Part shown: piece after piece, positions 33,890 through 40,630 of the stretch | Numbering within the stretch: the stretch's first letter is position 1 | Layout of the letters: each line of letters begins with the position of its first letter | Origin: WRAV01 sp050950205 | GTDB lineage: Bacteria > Bacillota > Clostridia > Oscillospirales > Ruminococcaceae | Direction: 5' to 3' | Length of the DNA stretch: 64,000 bases | NCBI GenBank assembly: GCA_050950205.1 | Contig: JBMNHF010000010.1 | Location: 186,001 to 250,000, forward strand | The notes under the pieces: model-generated | Told to the model about the DNA's origin: nothing | Database searches by the model: none | Seen by the model: the letters and a program-made list of their open reading frames with translations, nothing else | Translations under genes and position numbers: made by a program

Positions 33890-34677
33890 CTATATCAGAT
33901 GCTTTTTCCGCAGATCGGTGAGAACGCTGCACACCATATCTTTGGGCTGGCCGGTAAATATCTGTCCTTTGCCCTTGGGCGGGGGGGTAAAGGAGCGGAA
34001 CACTTGCGTGGGGGAGGCTTTAAGTCCCACCTCGGCATCGCTCACTCCCAGGTCCGCAATACCCCAGACGGTAATCTCCTTCTTGCAGGCGTTGACAATC
34101 CGTCCCACATTCATATAGCGGGGCTGGTTGAGCTCCTTGACAGCGGTGAGCAGGCAGGGTGTTTCGATTTCGATGATTTCGTAACCGTCCTCCAATTGGC
34201 GCTGCACCACCAGTTTATCCCCCCGAAGCTGGATATCCTGTACATAGGTTACCTGGGGCAGGTCGAGGCGAGTGGCAATTTGAGGGCCCACCTGTGCGGT
34301 GTCGCCGTCGATGGCCTGACGGCCGGCAAAGATAACATCCGCTCCCCCCAGTTTACGGATAGCGTGGGCAAGAGTATTGGAGGTGGCCCAGGTATCGGCG
34401 CCGGCAAAGGCGCGGTCGCTGAGCAGCACCCCTTCATCGGCACCCATGGCAAGGCACTCCCGCAGCATGTATTTGGCTTGAGGCGGCCCCATGGTGAGAA
34501 CGGTAACGGTGGTGCCGGGGTTGGCATCCTTGATGCGAAGCGCGCCGCCTCCAGCGCGTTGGCATCGTCGGGATTCAGGATACTGGGCACTCCTTCGCGA
34601 ATCAGCGTTCCCTTGACCGGGTCGATTTTGACCTCGTTGGTGTCGGGAACCTGCTTGACACATACAATAATTTTCAT
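33890..34677 (-). CDS. EtfB, frame broken once
   Basis: Beta subunit of the electron-transfer flavoprotein. It begins MKIIVCVKQVPDTNEVKIDP and continues NPDDANALEAA; the frame then slips near 34539-34548 within GCGCGC-rich sequence, two extra bases (or one lost) separating EAA from LRIKDANPGTTVTVLTMG. After that the family sequence continues unbroken (AGRQAIDGDTAQVGPQIATR, the FAD/AMP loop) to 33890. Repaired length is 261 aa, normal. Since the rest is perfectly conserved and partners are intact, I treat it as a probable sequence error. Good ribosome binding site GGAGG. Confidence 0.85.
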
Positions 34678-34690
34678 GATGGCATCCTCC

Positions 34691-35827
34691 CTATTTTCTC
34701 AGCAGCATGTTGGAAATGACGAGCTTCTGCACCTGGCTGGTTCCCTCGTAAATGGTGAACACCTTGCAGTCGCGGTACATGCGCTCGATGGGGTAGTCTT
34801 TGATGTAGCCATAGCCACCATGCAGCTGCAGGCAGCGCCCCACAATATCCACGGCGGCCTCGGTGGCGTAGTACTTGGCCATGGCGGCTTGCATGGTGTA
34901 GTTTTCGCCCCGGTCGCACATGGCGGCTGCCTCGTAGACCATCAGCTTGGCTGCGGTCAACTTGGTCTGCATATCCGCAATGTCAAAGGCAATGGCCTGC
35001 ATCTTGCTCAGAGGCTTTCCAAACTGCTTGCGCTCCTTGACATACTTGATGGTTTCGTCCAGAGCGCCTTGGGCAATGCCGATTCCTTGGCTGGCGACGC
35101 CAATGCGGCCGGTATCCAGGGTTTTCATGGCGATGGCGAAGCCCTTGTTCACTTCACCCAGAATGCAGTCCTTGGGAACGCGGACATCCTCCAGAATGAT
35201 ATCGCTGGTGGCACAGCCGATAAGCCCCATCTTGTTTTCGGGCTTGCCGCAGCTCACACCCGGCAACTTCATGTCCACCACAAAGGCGGTGATGCCCCGG
35301 GTGCCGGCCTTCATGTCGGTTTTGGCAAAGATGACGGCGTAGTCGGAAAAAGGAGCCATGGTGATAAAGGTTTTGCGGCCGTTGAGGATATAGTGGTCAC
35401 CGCAGTCCACCGCTGTGGTCATCATGGCGCCGGCGTCGGAACCTGCTCCCGGTTCGGTGAGTCCAAAGCAGATGACGTGCTGGTTGGACATGGCACCGGG
35501 TATGTATTTTTTTTGCTGCTCCGGCGTGCCGCCCAGCAGGAAGGGGGCGCCGGACAGGGAGTTGGGGGAAGAAACATAAAGGCTGGCAACGGCGCTCACC
35601 CGTGTAATTTCCTCCATCACGATAACGTAGGAGACGGTGTCGGCGCCTGCTCCGCCCAGTTCCTGGGGCACTTTAATACCAAAGAACCCTGCATCCGCCA
35701 TCTTTTGAATGACCTCTTGGGGGAATTCCCCGGTTTCATCCACCTGGGCTGCGATGGGTGCCAGTTCTTTTTCGGCAAATTCCCGAGCCAGCTTGCGGAT
35801 CAGTTGGTGCTGCTCTGTAAAGACCAT
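34691..35827 (-). CDS. Acyl-CoA dehydrogenase (CarC/Bcd-like enoyl-CoA reductase)
   Basis: Flavin acyl-CoA dehydrogenase of 378 aa. N-terminal helical domain (VFTEQHQLIRKLAREFAEKE), FAD-binding CFGLTEPGAGSDAGAM, and C-terminal KQFGKPLSKMQAIAFDIADM and LQLHGGYGYIKDYPIERMYR; the catalytic base is the Glu of IYEGTSQVQ. Start ATG 35827 with GGAGG 8 nt upstream. With its Etf partners it most likely runs as a reductase of a CoA-activated enoate, as Bcd and CarC do. Its acyl group is not readable from sequence. Confidence 0.92.
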   Translation of the reverse strand: MVFTEQHQLIRKLAREFAEKELAPIAAQVDETGEFPQEVIQKMADAGFFGIKVPQELGGAGADTVSYVIVMEEITRVSAVASLYVSSPNSLSGAPFLLGGTPEQQKKYIPGAMSNQHVICFGLTEPGAGSDAGAMMTTAVDCGDHYILNGRKTFITMAPFSDYAVIFAKTDMKAGTRGITAFVVDMKLPGVSCGKPENKMGLIGCATSDIILEDVRVPKDCILGEVNKGFAIAMKTLDTGRIGVASQGIGIAQGALDETIKYVKERKQFGKPLSKMQAIAFDIADMQTKLTAAKLMVYEAAAMCDRGENYTMQAAMAKYYATEAAVDIVGRCLQLHGGYGYIKDYPIERMYRDCKVFTIYEGTSQVQKLVISNMLLRK

Positions 35828-35841
35828 TGACAAGACCTCCA

Positions 35842-37401
35842 TTATTTCATTGTGATTGTATTGCCCAGTTTACCCCATGTTTCCTGGAACAGATCAGGGT
35901 CCATAACGGTGAGTTGGGGAGAAACGGCGGGCCGAAAATCCATATGGTTGAGCACATCTTTTTCCAGATCGATGCCGGGGGCAATTTCCGTCAAGGTGAG
36001 CACACCGTCGATCAGGCGGAATACGCAGCGCTCGGTGACATATAAAATGTCCTGATCGGGGCGGGCGTATTTTCCGCTGAAGGTGATATGCTCCACCTGA
36101 TCCACAAACTTGCGCTTGACACCTTGCTCCAAGATGATGAGCTTGCCGTCCTTGACCTCATATTTTGCTTTGTTCATAAAGCTGCCGCAGAAGACAATTC
36201 GCCTGGTAGACTGGCTGATATTGATAAAGCCTCCGGGGCCGGTGAGCCGCGGCCCAAATTTGCTGACGTTGACGTTGCCGTCCTTGTCCGCCTCGCCCAT
36301 TCCCAGGAAGGTGATGTCCAAGCCGCCGCCGTCAATGAGGTCGAACATATCGCCGTGATTCATACTGGCTTCGGGATTGTAGCTGCTGCCAAAATTGGGC
36401 AGGGGAGAGGGAACGCCTCCTACCGCTCCCGACTCGGCAGTCAGGGTAATCTCATCGATAAAGCCCTCTTCGGATACGACGTTGGCAACGTCGGCGGGAA
36501 TGCCAACGCCCAGGTTGACCACGTCGCCGCAGCGCAGCTCCATGGCACAGCGTCGAACCATGGCTTTGCGCTCGGAGAAAGGCAGTGGTGCAATGGCGGA
36601 AAGAGGCTTCTTGATCTGCCCCGAAAAGGCCGGCTCGTAGTAGACACCCTCGGCCTGCCAACAGGCGTCCTTCTGGGTGGCCACCACAACATAGTCCACC
36701 AAAATGCCGGGAATCTTGACTTCCTTGGGATTGAGGCTTCCTGCCTTGGCCAGATATTCCACCTGCACAATGACAATGCCGCCGGAGTTTTTGGCAGCCT
36801 GAGCCACGGCAAGACCCTCGTTGATGACACTTTCATGCTCAAAGGTAATGTTGCCTTTTTCGTCGGCGGTGGTGCCCCGCAAAAGGGCTACATGCAGAGG
36901 AAAGCTCTTGTAAAAGAGATACTCTTCGCCGCCGAACTCAATCAGCTCTACCAGCTCGTCGGTGGTGACATCGTTCATCTTACCGCCATCCAGCCGCGGA
37001 TCCACAAAGGTGCCGAGTCCTATCTTGGTGACAAGGCCCGGGCGCCCTGCGGCGATTTCCCGCCACAAATTGACGATGACCCCCTGAGGCAGACAATGGC
37101 ACTGCATTTTATTTTGGCGAACCAGCTCGTTCATGGCAAAGGCAGAACCGATGTGTGCCGCCGACCATTTGGTGACCAAACCCTCGATGCCCAGTACCGT
37201 CATGCCCCGCTCGCGCCAGTCTCCCATGGCGCTGCCCTGCTTCATGTTCAGTCCCTTGGGATGCCCGGTTTCCCGATAGTGTTGGGCAATTGCCCGCGCA
37301 ATTTCCTCCGGCCAGCCGGATAGGCCCATGCCGGCCACACCCACGGTGGAGCCGTCGGGAATCAGCTCTGCTGCCTGTGCAGCGGTGATGATTTTTGCCA
37401 T
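35842..37401 (-). CDS. Family I CoA transferase (copy 1)
   Basis: Fused alpha-beta CoA transferase of 519 aa, resembling propionate/acetate CoA transferases. The N-terminal half has DGSTVGVAGMGLSGWPEEIA and GLGTFVDPRLDGGKMND; the catalytic glutamate is in TAESGAVGGVPSP near residue 330; a GGGLDITFLGMGEADKDGNV segment follows. It heads the dehydrogenase-Etf operon, as carA does in caffeate respiration, so it likely moves CoA from the reduced product to the incoming acid without ATP. Identity about half with copy 2 at 37708. Substrate unknown. Confidence 0.9.
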   Translation of the reverse strand: MAKIITAAQAAELIPDGSTVGVAGMGLSGWPEEIARAIAQHYRETGHPKGLNMKQGSAMGDWRERGMTVLGIEGLVTKWSAAHIGSAFAMNELVRQNKMQCHCLPQGVIVNLWREIAAGRPGLVTKIGLGTFVDPRLDGGKMNDVTTDELVELIEFGGEEYLFYKSFPLHVALLRGTTADEKGNITFEHESVINEGLAVAQAAKNSGGIVIVQVEYLAKAGSLNPKEVKIPGILVDYVVVATQKDACWQAEGVYYEPAFSGQIKKPLSAIAPLPFSERKAMVRRCAMELRCGDVVNLGVGIPADVANVVSEEGFIDEITLTAESGAVGGVPSPLPNFGSSYNPEASMNHGDMFDLIDGGGLDITFLGMGEADKDGNVNVSKFGPRLTGPGGFINISQSTRRIVFCGSFMNKAKYEVKDGKLIILEQGVKRKFVDQVEHITFSGKYARPDQDILYVTERCVFRLIDGVLTLTEIAPGIDLEKDVLNHMDFRPAVSPQLTVMDPDLFQETWGKLGNTITMK

Positions 37402-37500
37402 TGTTACACTCTCCTTGTCAGCATGATTGACTGATAAAAAATTAACATATTCCAGTAAAAAAATAACGCCTTCTACTTTTTGGATAGATTTAAGAAAAAA

Positions 37501-37516
37501 TTAGAATACATTCTAA
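37501..37516. promoter_or_regulatory. TetR-like operator 1
   Basis: Perfect palindrome TTAGAATACATTCTAA, about 10-25 nt downstream of the start site predicted for the leftward operon. Shares its core with operator 2 at 37642-37657. Confidence 0.7.
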
Positions 37517-37532
37517 TATTGATTCTATATGT

Positions 37533-37562
37533 ACTTTACCACAAAGCAAAAGGAGTTGTCAA
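37533..37562 (-). promoter_or_regulatory. Promoter of the CoA transferase-ACAD-Etf operon
   Basis: Minus-strand -35 TTGACA (37562-37557) and -10 TAAAGT (37538-37533), spacer 18 nt. Leader of about 125 nt to the CoA transferase start. Confidence 0.6.
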
Positions 37563-37609
37563 TTTGTAATATACTCTAGAAATTCAAAAAAAATCTATGA
37601 CATTTGACG

Positions 37610-37638
37610 TTGACATTCCCAAATATAATCAATACAAT
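37610..37638 (+). promoter_or_regulatory. Promoter of CoA transferase copy 2 and tetR copy 2
   Basis: Consensus -35 TTGACA (37610-37615) and -10 TACAAT (37633-37638) with a 17-nt spacer. Operator 2 lies right on the expected start site. Confidence 0.8.
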
Positions 37639-37641
37639 ACA

Positions 37642-37657
37642 AGAGAATCCATTCTAA
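37642..37657. promoter_or_regulatory. TetR-like operator 2
   Basis: AGAGAATCCATTCTAA, matching operator 1 in AGAAT-N2-ATTCTAA, placed at +1 of the rightward promoter where a bound repressor would block transcription. The TetR gene in that transcript is the natural candidate. Confidence 0.7.
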
Positions 37658-37707
37658 TAAGAGCAGTTTGTTGATATAAACACAAAGAATAAGAAGGAGG
37701 GTTTGGG

Positions 37708-39276
37708 ATGAGCAAGGTTATTACGGCAAAACAGGCAGCCGAATTGATTCTAGACAACTGCACCGTTGCCGCTGCCACCATAGGGCTGAGCGGATGGCCT
37801 CAAGAAGTGGGCGCTGCCATCGGAGAGCGCTTTTTGGAGACAGGGCACCCGAAAAACATCACCTTTATTCATTCCTGCACCTGCGGAGACCATCAGGATA
37901 ACAGAAATGGTTCCAACGCCATTGCCTATGAGGGCTTGGTCAAGCGGCTGATCTGCGCCCATACCGGGGCGTCTATCCATATGTCCCGGCTGGTTTCGGA
38001 AGGCAAAGCGGAATGCTACCTGTTTCCGCAGGGCATCTTTCCCCAAATGTACCGCTCCATTGCAGGGGGCAAGCCGGGTGTCATCACCAAGGTAGGACTT
38101 CATACCTTTGTGGACCCTCGGGTAGAAGGGGGGAAGGGCAACCACATCACCACTGAAGATTTGGTAGAGGTAATGGAAATGGACGGGGAAGAGTGGCTGC
38201 GCTACAAAAACTTTGCCCCCGATGTTGCCCTGCTGCGGGGTACCTGCTGCGACGAAAAGGGCAACATGACCATGGACGAAGAAATCGCCTTTATGGAGAT
38301 GCTTTCCCTTGCCAGCGCCGTGAAAAATCGGGGCGGCACGGTCATCTGTCAGGTCAAGTATCTGTCCACCGCCGGCAGCCTTCATCCCAAGGCGGTAAAA
38401 ATCCCCGGCGCACTCATTGACTATATTGTGGTATCCTCCGGCGTGGAAACTCATATGCAGACCCAGCAGACAAAGTATAACCCCGCCTTTGCAGGAGACC
38501 TTAAGGTGCCGGCAAGGGAGATTCCGGCCCTTGCGCTGGATCAGCGCAAGGTGATTGCGCGCCGTGCAGCCATGGAGCTGCGGCCGGGCTATCTGGTCAA
38601 CCTGGGGATTGGCATGCCTTTGGGAATTTCCAGTGTAGTGGCGGAAGAGGGGTTTACCGACGATATCATTCTGACCACAGAGGCTGGAGGCTACGGCGGC
38701 ACCCCTGCGGGCGGCTTGGATTTTGGTGCTTCTTACAATGCAGAAGCTATGATAGAACATGGTGCGATGTTTGACCTTTATGACGGCGGCGGTCTGGACA
38801 TTACCTTTTTGGGAATGGCACAGGTGGATCAGAGCGGAAATGTCAATGTGAGCAAGCTGGGCAACAAGCTCAACGGCCCCGGGGGCTTTATCAACATTTC
38901 TCAAAATACCCGCAACGTGGTTTTTTGTGGCACCTTTACCAACGGTGTCAAGGTGCAGGTGCGAGGCGGCAAGCTAAAGATTTTGGAAGAAGGCCAAAAC
39001 AATAAGTTTGTGGAGGAAGTGATGCAGATCACCTTCAGCGGAAAGTATGCAGCGCAGACCAAACAGAATATCCTGTTTGTGACCGAGCGCTGTGTATTTT
39101 CCCTTCAGGATCAGAAGCTTGTGCTCACCGAAGTGGCCCCCGGTATTGATGTGCAGACACAAATTCTTGATCTGATGCCCTTTGCCCCCAAGATAGCACC
39201 CAACCTTAAGCTGATGGATGCAGCCCTGTTCCAAGAGCGTTGGGGTGGCCTAGGCAACACCTTACAGAAAGCTTAG
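37708..39276 (+). CDS. Family I CoA transferase (copy 2)
   Basis: Second fused CoA transferase, 522 aa, paralogous to copy 1. It shows LILDNCTVAAATIGLSGWPQ, GLHTFVDPRVEGGKGNH, the catalytic glutamate in TTEAGGYGGTP near residue 330, and GGGLDITFLGMAQVDQSGNV. Strong ribosome binding site AGAAGGAGGG. It is transcribed with tetR copy 2 and divergently from copy 1. The active-site flank (EAGGYGG versus ESGAVGG) differs, so the two enzymes probably use different acids. Confidence 0.9.
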   Translation: MSKVITAKQAAELILDNCTVAAATIGLSGWPQEVGAAIGERFLETGHPKNITFIHSCTCGDHQDNRNGSNAIAYEGLVKRLICAHTGASIHMSRLVSEGKAECYLFPQGIFPQMYRSIAGGKPGVITKVGLHTFVDPRVEGGKGNHITTEDLVEVMEMDGEEWLRYKNFAPDVALLRGTCCDEKGNMTMDEEIAFMEMLSLASAVKNRGGTVICQVKYLSTAGSLHPKAVKIPGALIDYIVVSSGVETHMQTQQTKYNPAFAGDLKVPAREIPALALDQRKVIARRAAMELRPGYLVNLGIGMPLGISSVVAEEGFTDDIILTTEAGGYGGTPAGGLDFGASYNAEAMIEHGAMFDLYDGGGLDITFLGMAQVDQSGNVNVSKLGNKLNGPGGFINISQNTRNVVFCGTFTNGVKVQVRGGKLKILEEGQNNKFVEEVMQITFSGKYAAQTKQNILFVTERCVFSLQDQKLVLTEVAPGIDVQTQILDLMPFAPKIAPNLKLMDAALFQERWGGLGNTLQKA

Positions 39277-39281
39277 ACAGT

Positions 39282-39878
39282 ATGACGGGAAGCAAGAGAA
39301 CCATTCAATCTTTGGCGACGCGGGAAAAAATTCGCAACGCAGTTCTGGGCATGATGCAGACCCGAACGCTGGAGGAGATCAGCGTGGGTGAAATATGCAA
39401 AGTGGCGGGAGTTGGAATCGGCACCTTTTACCACCACTACAAGAGCAAGGATGACCTTGCCTTGGAGGCATATGCCGAAATGGACACCCATTTCCTGTTG
39501 CTGGCCTCCGACCCAGAGGCAAAGGAAATGACCGCCTACCAATACATAATCCGCCACTTTATCTGCTACGCCCGCTTTCTGACAGGGCAAAAGGTTGAGT
39601 TTTCCAAAAAAGTGTATGCCATGCAAAACAAACAGATTGTGGACCGCAAGCGGCCGATTTACACCACCTTAAAAAACAAGCTGCTGGAAGAGAAGGCCAG
39701 CGGGCGAATTGCCCGGTCTCTCAACGTGGAAGGGCTCTGCGACTACATTAATCTGGCGCTGCGAGCAGTTGCTTACGATTGGTGCCTGCGGGACGGAGAA
39801 TACGACCTGATCCATGCCTCCATCACCTATGCGCAGAACATTCTGACCGCATACCAAGAGGCGCTGGGGGTGCAGTAA
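39282..39878 (+). CDS. TetR-family regulator (copy 2)
   Basis: TetR repressor of 198 aa with helix-turn-helix ISVGEICKVAGVGIGTFYHH and SKDDLALEAYAEMD. It is closely related over its whole length to TetR copy 1 at 23514-24110 (shared FICYARFLT, YDWCLRDGEYDLI). It starts 5 nt after the CoA transferase copy 2 stop, so it is co-transcribed. It probably binds the two palindromes in 37501-37657 and controls both CoA transferase operons in response to an acyl compound. Confidence 0.9.
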   Translation: MTGSKRTIQSLATREKIRNAVLGMMQTRTLEEISVGEICKVAGVGIGTFYHHYKSKDDLALEAYAEMDTHFLLLASDPEAKEMTAYQYIIRHFICYARFLTGQKVEFSKKVYAMQNKQIVDRKRPIYTTLKNKLLEEKASGRIARSLNVEGLCDYINLALRAVAYDWCLRDGEYDLIHASITYAQNILTAYQEALGVQ

Positions 39879-40118
39879 GGCAAGCAACAAACCCGGTGCA
39901 CCGCCGGGAACAGGGGATTGGCGGATGACCATAGGCTTTTGCCATCATCGATGTGGCAGACTCGCCGGTGTAAACCCTTGAAGCCGTTTGCCGGTGCATC
40001 TTCTCCTGTTTGGCCACAAACTGGCTACACCATCGCGCCCATGCATTCTTTCCCTGATACCATATTTTTGGGAGGGAAGAGTTTTATAAACAAAACTGCA
40101 AGTCGGACAAAAATAACA

Positions 40119-40156
40119 GCCGCACCATGAGTCGATTTTAGGCATCATGGTGCGGC
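40119..40156 (+). terminator. Hairpin terminator after tetR copy 2
   Basis: Perfect 12-bp stem GCCGCACCATGA / TCATGGTGCGGC with a 14-nt loop, then TTGTGGTTTT. The reverse side is flanked by TGTTATTTTTG, so it may work both ways. Confidence 0.7.
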
Positions 40157-40209
40157 TTGTGGTTTTATTCCCGCGATGGTTAAAAAAAGATTCCCAATCT
40201 GTTTGATTT

Positions 40210-40251
40210 TTGATTTGGGTCAAATTATCTTCCGGTGGAGCGTGCTATAAT
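40210..40251 (+). promoter_or_regulatory. Class II Crp/Fnr-type promoter of the P1B ATPase operon
   Basis: TTGATTTGGGTCAA at 40210-40223 is one base from the Fnr consensus TTGAT-N4-ATCAA. It is centred at 40216.5, about 41.5 nt upstream of the start expected from TATAAT at 40246-40251. No -35 hexamer is present, as expected for an activator-dependent promoter. Confidence 0.75.
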
Positions 40252-40292
40252 AACCTCAGAACACAAAATAAAGATGAGAGGGCGGGAGAGAA

Positions 40293-40595
40293 ATGACAAA
40301 CAAACAAAACTTTTACAAGGTAAAGGAAAAACACTTTCCGCTACTAGGGCAGTATGTGCCTGTTGTGGCAAGGGTTCATGGAAAAAGTCATCCGGAGTTT
40401 TATGATGTTCACAAGCTGTTTGACGCGCTGGCCAAAAAAATAGAGGAAGCAGGTCCGGAAGTTCCTGATTTGAAGGGGGAGTTTGAAAAGCTCCGGGAGG
40501 TTACCAACCACTACACCGTTCCCGAGGATGTGTGCGAAAGCTACCAAGCGGTTTACAACATGCTGGCAGAGCTGGATCAGGCCTATCAGGAATAA
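40293..40595 (+). CDS. Truncated RIC/ScdA-like hemerythrin-type protein
   Basis: Small protein of 100 aa resembling the C-terminal part of the di-iron repair protein RIC (ScdA/YtfE): VARVHGKSHPEFYDVHKLFD and LREVTNHYTVPEDVCESYQA correspond to conserved RIC segments. It lacks the N-terminal cysteine domain and stops before the last helix (HxHLEN in RIC), so several di-iron ligands are missing. Either it is a scaffold or regulatory fragment, or it binds metal differently. First gene of the Fnr-type operon, followed by a P1B ATPase after 35 nt. Confidence 0.65.
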   Translation: MTNKQNFYKVKEKHFPLLGQYVPVVARVHGKSHPEFYDVHKLFDALAKKIEEAGPEVPDLKGEFEKLREVTNHYTVPEDVCESYQAVYNMLAELDQAYQE

Positions 40596-40630
40596 AGGCA
40601 AGCAAGCCGGCAAGCAAAGAAGGTGATGAG

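Larger units (their letters stand above)
37402..37707. other. Divergent promoter region between the two CoA transferase genes
   Basis: 306 nt, AT-rich, without a gene. It holds one promoter for each direction and two copies of an AGAAT-N2-ATTCT palindrome, plus a loose Rex-like TTGTTGATATAAACACAA at 37668-37685 in the leader of copy 2. Confidence 0.7.
39879..40292. other. Intergenic region upstream of the metal-efflux operon
   Basis: 414 nt without a supported gene. A small hairpin (CCCGG / CCGGG) lies at 39891-39907, the tetR terminator at 40119-40156 and an Fnr-type promoter at 40210-40251. The stretch 39910-40110 shows nothing recognisable. Confidence 0.6.

Noticed and set aside
33533..35830. 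765-codon plus-strand reading frame opposite etfB and the acyl-CoA dehydrogenase gene
   Set aside because: Antisense shadow of three conserved genes; repetitive His/Gly/Val composition and no recognisable domain.
37668..37685. Rex operator TTGTTGATATAAACACAA in the CoA transferase leader
   Set aside because: Several mismatches to the clostridial Rex consensus; kept only as a note in the intergenic entry.
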